Position numbers and translations under genes: made by a program
Shown here: piece after piece, positions 58,746-64,000 of the stretch
Layout of the letters: every line of letters starts with the position of its first letter
How positions within the stretch are numbered: the stretch's first letter is position 1
Notes under the pieces: model-generated
What the model saw: the letters and a program-made list of their open reading frames with translations, nothing else
Databases searched by the model: none
What the model was told of the DNA's origin: nothing
Assembly (NCBI RefSeq): GCF_017829975.1
Contig: NZ_JAEEGA010000001.1
Location: 531,373-595,372 of the forward strand
From: Vagococcus allomyrinae
GTDB taxonomy: Bacteria; Bacillota; Bacilli; Lactobacillales; Vagococcaceae
DNA length: 64,000 bases
Reading direction: 5' to 3'

Positions 58746-61325
58746 ATGAAAGAAACAGTACGAACAATCGGCAGTTGGATTCGCAAACACAGCAGTTGGC
58801 TTAAGGTGATTTTTCTCTTTTCCGTGTTGTTATTTGTAGTGAATCAGATGACATCGATTTTACAAGGAATGACTTGGGAAGATCTAAAAGCTGTCTTGTC
58901 CTCTCAGCGTAAGCAAACCTTATTGTTGATGACAGCTATTGGTTTAACAGCTGTGTTGCCAATGTTGGTTTATGATTGGGTAACGGTCAGTATACTAGAA
59001 GAAAATGGGAAACCACGCTTGTCTCGTAAAACCCTCTTTACTTCAGCCTGGACCACGAATACGTTAAATAATTTAGCCGGGTTTGGCGGTGTAATTGGGG
59101 CAACCTTAAGGGCGCGTTTCTATGGACAAGAGGCAGAAACTAAAAAAGTGGTAACGACTGTCTCAAAAGTAGCGATCTTTATGTTGTCCGGTCTGTCTTT
59201 ACTTTGTGCGGTCACCTTTGTCGACATTTTTTTTATTCGCAGAGGCAATCCCTATGGGAGCTATTGGGTTTGGTTGTTGGGAGGAAGTCTATATGCGCCT
59301 GGCTTGTTTCTCTTTACGCGTTTGCGTCGTCAGCGGCTGTTTGCTGATTTTCCTTTAAAGCGGGTCTTAACGCTCTTTTTAGGATCTTTTGGGCAGTGGT
59401 GCGGCGCACTTGGAACCTTTCTCCTCATCGGCCAACTTCTAGAGGTGCCAGTTGATGTTTGGCAAGTGTATCCCCTGTTTGTTGCAGCAACATTCATTGG
59501 GATGATTTCCATGGTACCCGGGGGAATGGGGACATTTGATGTTTTGATGATTGTCGGTTTAGGCCAAGTTGGCTTGCCGAAAGAGATAGCGGTGGCGTGG
59601 TTGCTCTATTACCGTATATTCTATTACGTGGTCCCATTTTTAACAGGTCTCTTTTCATTTATCCATCAAACCAGTACGAAAATTAATCAGTTTTTTGATG
59701 ATTTACCAAAGGTTTTTACTCAGAAGACGGCTCATTTCATTCTGGTATGTATGGTTTATTTTGCTGGCATTACCATGGCCTTATTGTCCACGATCCCCAA
59801 TTTATCCAATTTGAGTCAACTAGTCAGCAGATTGTTGCCTTATTCATTTAATTTTTTGGATCAAACATTGAATATGATGGTTGGTTTTTTGCTTATTGGT
59901 TTAGCTCGTGGTGTGGCAAATCGTGTTAAAAAAGCTTATTTACCAACGATTATCGTGTTAGCTTTTTGCATCGTGAATACTGTGGCACGAACTGTCTCAT
60001 GGAGTTTAATCGTGTTCTATTTATTTCTGATCGTTTGTATTTATTGGTCCCGCAAGGAGTTTTACCGAAAGCAGTTGGTATTTTCATGGGAGTCTTTGAC
60101 GTTCGACGGACTGCTTTACGGTGCTCTTTTTCTTTTGTATTCGGTTGTCGGCTTTTATTCGACCGATCGTTTAGAGCATGGAGAAGTTCCAGCAAATTTT
60201 TTATTGTTTCCCTCGGAAGCCGTCTGGATTCAGGGATTAGCTGGTTTAGTTCTCGCTGCGATCACTATTTTTCTGTTGTATCATTATTTAGCGTCTTCCG
60301 ATCGGGCAGGGCTGTATTTTGATAAGAAGCGAATTAATCAGTTGTTGGAACGCTATGGGGGAACGACGTATAGTCATTTAGTATTTTTAAAGGATAAGCG
60401 TCATTATTATTACCGAGAGGACAACTTGGACAAGGTGATGTTTACCTTTGAACTTCAAGGTAGTAAACTCTTTGTTTTAGGAAATCCGGTAGGAGAGCCT
60501 GATTGTTTGAAAAAAGCCACGACAGCGTTTATTCGTTATGGAGATCGCTTAGGCTATCAGTTAGTTTTTTACGGCGTAACCGATGACTATACCTTATTGC
60601 TTCACGATTTAGGCTTTGACTTTATGAAATTAGGAGAAGAAGGACAGTTGCGACTTCGCACAGCGGAGGAAAGGCAGACCATCTCAGCCAACCGAACCGA
60701 GACGAAGCGTTTGGAAAGTTTAGGCTATCATTTTCAATGGTACGAACCGCCTCTTTCCAATGAACTTTTCGTGGAGTTGGAAAAAATATCTGACAATTGG
60801 GTGAAAGCTCATGGAGAGCGTTATTTCTCCAATGGTCGTTTTAAGCGCGAATATTTGAACCAAGCCCCTGTCGGCGTGGTCTACAGTGAGCAACGAGAAG
60901 CAGTGGGCTTTATTTCGCTAAAACCGATACAGGGCTATCAGGAAATGGGGTATGATTTATTGCGCTTTAAAAAATCAGCTCCAGCTGATTTGGGTGCTTT
61001 TATGGTAACTCATGCAATTGACAGCTGCCAAGCAAAAGGTGGCAAGCTTTTCGATCTCGGCTTAGCCCCGTTAGCCAATGTTGGCAACGCTGAAACTTCC
61101 TTTATGAAAGAGCGAATAGTCAATGTCTTTTATACATATAGTTCTTCAGTGGTTAGTTTTCAGGATGTTCGCAGCTTTAAAGCGGAATTTGCTACTGATT
61201 GGAAGCCCCGCTATCTATCTTACCAGAAGAGCAATGAGTTTTTTTTGATGATGCAATTGTATCTGTTAATAGATCGTGGTAAACGTCGTCGGCCTCGCCC
61301 GATGGAAGGTGTGATGATTGAATAG
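58746..61325 (+). CDS. mprF: Phosphatidylglycerol lysyltransferase MprF
   Basis: 859-residue bifunctional membrane protein. The N-terminal ~530 residues hold about a dozen membrane segments and form the flippase (LPMLVYDWVTV near 75; FIGMISMVPGGMGTFDVLM near 250). The C-terminal ~310 residues are the cytoplasmic synthase (DUF2156), seen in LVFLKDKRHYYYRED, GFISLKPIQGYQEMGYDLLR (near 720) and LFDLGLAPLANVG. It transfers an amino acid, typically lysine, from tRNA to phosphatidylglycerol and flips the product, lowering negative surface charge and giving resistance to cationic peptides. CTGGAGTG precedes ATG 58746. Confidence 0.96.
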   Translation: MKETVRTIGSWIRKHSSWLKVIFLFSVLLFVVNQMTSILQGMTWEDLKAVLSSQRKQTLLLMTAIGLTAVLPMLVYDWVTVSILEENGKPRLSRKTLFTSAWTTNTLNNLAGFGGVIGATLRARFYGQEAETKKVVTTVSKVAIFMLSGLSLLCAVTFVDIFFIRRGNPYGSYWVWLLGGSLYAPGLFLFTRLRRQRLFADFPLKRVLTLFLGSFGQWCGALGTFLLIGQLLEVPVDVWQVYPLFVAATFIGMISMVPGGMGTFDVLMIVGLGQVGLPKEIAVAWLLYYRIFYYVVPFLTGLFSFIHQTSTKINQFFDDLPKVFTQKTAHFILVCMVYFAGITMALLSTIPNLSNLSQLVSRLLPYSFNFLDQTLNMMVGFLLIGLARGVANRVKKAYLPTIIVLAFCIVNTVARTVSWSLIVFYLFLIVCIYWSRKEFYRKQLVFSWESLTFDGLLYGALFLLYSVVGFYSTDRLEHGEVPANFLLFPSEAVWIQGLAGLVLAAITIFLLYHYLASSDRAGLYFDKKRINQLLERYGGTTYSHLVFLKDKRHYYYREDNLDKVMFTFELQGSKLFVLGNPVGEPDCLKKATTAFIRYGDRLGYQLVFYGVTDDYTLLLHDLGFDFMKLGEEGQLRLRTAEERQTISANRTETKRLESLGYHFQWYEPPLSNELFVELEKISDNWVKAHGERYFSNGRFKREYLNQAPVGVVYSEQREAVGFISLKPIQGYQEMGYDLLRFKKSAPADLGAFMVTHAIDSCQAKGGKLFDLGLAPLANVGNAETSFMKERIVNVFYTYSSSVVSFQDVRSFKAEFATDWKPRYLSYQKSNEFFLMMQLYLLIDRGKRRRPRPMEGVMIE

Positions 61326-61404
61326 CAAGACTACTGCAATAGCTTCAATAAAGTGGCGACTTTTTGTGCCCCTTACAATAAAGATGAAGAAAGAGGTTTT
61401 AACA

Positions 61405-62355
61405 GTGAAAAAATGGTTAGGTGGCATCATTGCCACAATGTTATCAGTAGTTTTGTTGGTGGGGTGTGCTCCAGAAGAGAAACAGTCAAAAGTCGCAACA
61501 GAAGGTCAAGAGGTGACTATTCGGCTAGGCGTCATGCCTTCAACTGACAATATTCCCTTTATTATTGCTCAAAAAGAAGGATATGCCAAAGAGCAGGGGG
61601 TAAAGCTTGAGTTAGAAGTATTTAAAAGCGCTAATGATCGTGATGCTGCGCTGCAAGCGGGAAAATTGGATGGTGTTATTACAGACTTAGTGGCAGTGGC
61701 GATTTATCGCCAAGGTGATTTAGATGTTAAAGTAGTTGCCGCTCCTTATGATCAATTTGATTTGGTCACAAACGATGAAGCAAAGACTGTTGCGGATTTA
61801 AAAGGTAAGGAAGTGGTTTTTGCTGCGCGAACCGGAACAGCTTATGCCATTGATATGATGTTGAAAGAAGCGGGGCTAACCAGAGCAGATATCAAGGCCA
61901 ATGAAGTGCCACAAGTCTCAGCTCGTTTGGAATTACTGACAAATAAAAAGGTGGCTGGGGCTATTTTACCTGAACCTTTTGTGACGATGGCTAAAGTCGA
62001 TCAAATGACAGTGGTCCAATCCACTCGGGATATTGGTATCAATCCCTTTGCTATCGCGTTTACCACTGACTTTATCGATGAACAAAGTGACGCCATTCGC
62101 GGGATGTTTGATGCCTATAATCAAGCTGTTACCTATCTGGAAACGACGGATAAGTCTGAGTATATTGAGTTATTCATTGCGGAAGTTGGGTTTCCTGCAA
62201 CCTTGAAAGAGCAAATAGAGATTCCCGATTATGGCAAAATAGAGCAAGTCAAGGTTGCGGATATCGACTCTGCTTTTGAATGGGCTAGACAAGAAGAGCT
62301 GTTGAAAAAGGAATTAAATGGGAAAGATGTTATCAGTCATGTCTATTTCAATTGA
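61405..62355 (+). CDS. ABC transporter substrate-binding lipoprotein (NMT1/SsuA/ThiY-like)
   Basis: 316-residue lipoprotein. Signal peptide with lipobox LLVGC (Cys near residue 21). The mature part begins IRLGVMPSTDNIPFIIAQ and has KSANDRDAALQAGKLDGVIT and VFAARTGTAYAIDMMLKEAG, typical of NMT1-like periplasmic-binding proteins for sulfonates, pyrimidine precursors or related small compounds. No riboswitch was seen, so the ligand is unknown. Start chosen at GTG 61405, 7 bases after AGAGGT; the frame from 61318 overlaps mprF and has no such support. It overlaps the ATPase gene by 38 bases. Confidence 0.9.
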   Translation: MKKWLGGIIATMLSVVLLVGCAPEEKQSKVATEGQEVTIRLGVMPSTDNIPFIIAQKEGYAKEQGVKLELEVFKSANDRDAALQAGKLDGVITDLVAVAIYRQGDLDVKVVAAPYDQFDLVTNDEAKTVADLKGKEVVFAARTGTAYAIDMMLKEAGLTRADIKANEVPQVSARLELLTNKKVAGAILPEPFVTMAKVDQMTVVQSTRDIGINPFAIAFTTDFIDEQSDAIRGMFDAYNQAVTYLETTDKSEYIELFIAEVGFPATLKEQIEIPDYGKIEQVKVADIDSAFEWARQEELLKKELNGKDVISHVYFN

Positions 62356-63106
62356 TTCTTTGGCCTTTAAAAACGTCAGTGTCGCTGTTGGAGAACAGGT
62401 AATCCTGAAAGAGTTAACGCTCACTTTAGATGCGGGGAAGATTTATACCATTCTTGGGCCATCTGGCACGGGAAAATCGACTCTGCTTCGAGTAGTAGCA
62501 GGGTTACAAAATATTGCAGCCGGAGAAATTGAATTAGCTGGGCAACCTTATAAAGCTAGTCATCACTTAATCGGCTTAGTCCCGCAAAATTATGGACTTT
62601 TACCTTGGCAGACGGCTTGGCAGGCAGTCACAATGGCTGTAAAAATTAGTCAAAAGAAAAAAAGGCTTTCGTCTGATGATTTAGCAGAGATTGACAGGTT
62701 GTTTTCAGCTATGGAAATCAGTGAATTAAAACAGGCTTATCCTAATCAAATGAGTGGTGGTCAACAGCAACGAGTATCGATTACCCGAGCCTTTGCCATT
62801 AAAGGTGATTTTCTTTTAATGGATGAGCCGTTTTCGTCGCTAGACGCTTTTACACGTGAAAAAGCCCAATCCTTATTTCGTGAAACTTGGCAACGAGACC
62901 CGAAAACCACCCTTTTTATTACGCATGATATTGAGGAGGCACTTCTCTTAGGTCAAAAGATTATTCTGATGACCGGGCAACCGGGACAAATTTTGACAGT
63001 TGTTGATAATCCGTTAGGGTGTGAGGGGGAGCTAGTTGAACGAAGAGAACATCCTGACTTTTATTTGGCTGTTCAAACTTTGCGAAGGGAGTTGGCAAGT
63101 CGATGA
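62318..63106 (+). CDS. ABC transporter ATP-binding protein (SsuB/TauB type)
   Basis: 262-residue ATPase with Walker A ILGPSGTGKSTLL (near 43), Q-loop VPQNYGLLPWQTAW (near 88), signature QMSGGQQQRVSITRAF (near 145) and Walker B FLLMDEPFSSLDA (near 167). It is of the nitrate/sulfonate/taurine (NitT/TauT) group. ATG 62318 has AAGGA 5 bases upstream; ATG 62339 is a possible shorter start without a ribosome site. The stop overlaps the permease start (ATGA). Confidence 0.93.
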   Translation: MGKMLSVMSISIDSLAFKNVSVAVGEQVILKELTLTLDAGKIYTILGPSGTGKSTLLRVVAGLQNIAAGEIELAGQPYKASHHLIGLVPQNYGLLPWQTAWQAVTMAVKISQKKKRLSSDDLAEIDRLFSAMEISELKQAYPNQMSGGQQQRVSITRAFAIKGDFLLMDEPFSSLDAFTREKAQSLFRETWQRDPKTTLFITHDIEEALLLGQKIILMTGQPGQILTVVDNPLGCEGELVERREHPDFYLAVQTLRRELASR

Positions 63107-63861
63107 ATCGGTTAGTTAAACGTATCAGAGGGATTCTAGTTGCTTTAATTATTGTGCATCTGATCTGGTTTGTTGCCAGTGGGATTCTCGATAAACCAAT
63201 TTTGCCGAGTCCGATCATTGTTTATCAGGCCTTTGATTCCTTGGTCAAAGCTCAACTGGGGTGGCATATTCTCGTCAGCTTACGACGAATTTTTTTCGGC
63301 ATGGGATTGGCTTTAGTAATGGGTTCAGGCTTAGGCTTATTGATGGGCCGATCAAAGGGGTGGAACAACCTTTTAGACCCGGTTATTTATTTGACTTACC
63401 CGATACCGAAGTTGGCCCTATTGCCCATGATTATGTTGCTGTTTGGCTTGGGAGAAGTCTCAAAAATCTTGTTAATTATTTTGATTGTTTTCCCTCAAGT
63501 GGTTTTGTCAGTACGGGACGCGGTTCAAGAAATACCGGAACACCTTTATGATATTTATCAATGTATGCAAGCCAGCTCTTGGCAGACCTTTCGAGAAATT
63601 ACCTTGCCTGCCAGTTTTTCGGCAGTTTTAAGTACGAGTCGAGTTTCGTTGGGAACGGCTATCTCTGTTTTATTTTTTACAGAGAACTATGGGACAAAAT
63701 ATGGGATGGGGTATTTTATTATGGATGCTTGGACGAGGATGGACTATCCGATGATGTATGGGGCTATCCTCGTTTTAAGTGGATTAGGATTCGGTTTATT
63801 CCTTTTAATTGATTTACTAGGTGTTACGACCATCAAATGGCAAAAAAAGAAGTTGGCATAA
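63103..63861 (+). CDS. ABC transporter permease (SsuC/TauC type)
   Basis: 252-residue permease with six predicted transmembrane segments. Family features are LPSPIIVYQAFDSLVKAQLG (near 34-53), GLGLLMGRSKGWNNLLDPVI (near 79-98) and the ATPase-contact loop ASSWQTFREITLPASFSA (near 155-172). Together with the two preceding genes it forms a complete binding-protein ABC transporter. It overlaps the ATPase stop by 4 bases and is followed by a strong terminator. Confidence 0.93.
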   Translation: MNRLVKRIRGILVALIIVHLIWFVASGILDKPILPSPIIVYQAFDSLVKAQLGWHILVSLRRIFFGMGLALVMGSGLGLLMGRSKGWNNLLDPVIYLTYPIPKLALLPMIMLLFGLGEVSKILLIILIVFPQVVLSVRDAVQEIPEHLYDIYQCMQASSWQTFREITLPASFSAVLSTSRVSLGTAISVLFFTENYGTKYGMGYFIMDAWTRMDYPMMYGAILVLSGLGFGLFLLIDLLGVTTIKWQKKKLA

Positions 63862-63877
63862 GCCAACTTCTTTTTTG
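63842..63877 (+). terminator. Terminator of the mprF-linked ABC operon
   Basis: GAAGTTGGC (63849-63857) pairs with GCCAACTTC (63862-63870) around ATAA, with A-run before and T-run after. Confidence 0.92.
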
Positions 63878-63894
63878 GGCTGTATAATTTATGG

Positions 63895-63922
63895 TGTGGA
63901 TGAGAAAAAATCATTCACACCT
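63895..63922. other. Inverted repeat before the next, off-window gene
   Basis: GTGTGGATGA pairs with TCATTCACAC around a GAAAAAA-type loop. It lies upstream of a purine-rich GAGAGGAAAA at the window end that looks like a ribosome site for a gene beyond 64000. Confidence 0.35.
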
Positions 63923-64000
63923 ATTTTAAGGCAAAAAAATAGAAACATATGATTATTTCCGATAGAATGAAATCGACTAAAACCCATTCAGAGAGGAAAA

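Noticed and set aside
61318..61404. Extended N-terminus of the NMT1-like lipoprotein overlapping mprF
   Set aside because: GTG 61405 has a ribosome site and gives a standard signal peptide; the extension would place the signal sequence internally.
61326..61404. TPP riboswitch before the NMT1-like transporter
   Set aside because: The gap is only 79 bases and no TPP consensus (CUGAGA, ACCUGA) is present.

Overview
The window looks like chromosomal core DNA of a low-to-moderate GC lactic acid bacterium in or near Enterococcaceae (Enterococcus or Vagococcus type). The case rests on gene content and order: IreB with Thr4/Thr7, a His/Asp-rich DUF1292 protein, CcrZ, EcsAB, PrsA, class A PBP, MprF and an efaCBA-like manganese transporter. 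Several blocks keep the Bacillus subtilis order (yheA-yhaO-yhaN-yhaM; ecsBA divergent from hit-ytxH-prsA; ytoP-ytpP-x-ytpR; ireB-ruvX-yrzB; rnhC/zapA-cvpA-mutS2-trxA). I saw no rRNA, tRNA, insertion sequence, prophage or CRISPR array. Species cannot be fixed without a search.

Layout. 1-10 kb: tail of a histidine phosphatase, the helicase RecD2, a lipid kinase, an acyl-ligase/ACP/acyltransferase fusion, the ECF component QueT behind a structured leader, and ArgS. 10-17 kb: an unrecognised orphan gene with a folded leader, ArgR, a phosphohexomutase, an RluA-type pseudouridine synthase, a class A PBP and a zinc/LuxR/DUF2087 regulator. 17-28 kb: YheA, YhaO-YhaN-YhaM (DNA/RNA nucleases), YtpR/USP/YtpP/M42 peptidase, NUDIX, a PepSY protein, TrmB and CcrZ. 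28-39 kb: EcsAB, HIT, YtxH, PrsA, IreB-RuvX-YrzB, RNase HIII, ZapA, CvpA, MutS2, TrxA. 39-50 kb: an FAH-fold hydrolase and a carbohydrate island (GH2, ArsR-type regulator, CUT1 binding protein and two permeases, a small membrane protein, a second GH2, an aldose epimerase). 50-64 kb: Mn transporter, Dps, an lplA-metN-metI-metQ operon, an XRE membrane regulator, ProC, MprF and an NMT1/SsuA-type ABC transporter.

How parts fit together. The carbohydrate island looks like one system: a lipoprotein and two permeases import an oligosaccharide or glycoside, using an ATPase encoded elsewhere; two GH2 enzymes hydrolyse it; the epimerase interconverts sugar anomers; and the ArsR-type regulator probably acts at GTTAA-type inverted repeats. 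The Mn transporter has a DtxR/MntR-type palindrome at its promoter and sits beside Dps, which fits a metal and oxidative-stress neighbourhood. EcsAB, PrsA, PBP, MprF, IreB and CcrZ are envelope and cell-cycle functions.

The most unusual signals are (i) a roughly 250-bp intergenic repeat present twice, each copy directly behind a terminator, with a hairpin conserved by compensatory changes; (ii) a MetNIQ-type transporter whose ATPase lacks the methionine-sensing domain and which is translationally coupled to lipoate-protein ligase; (iii) an orphan gene with a folded leader; and (iv) unusual translation-start arrangements at the lipid kinase and the M42 peptidase.
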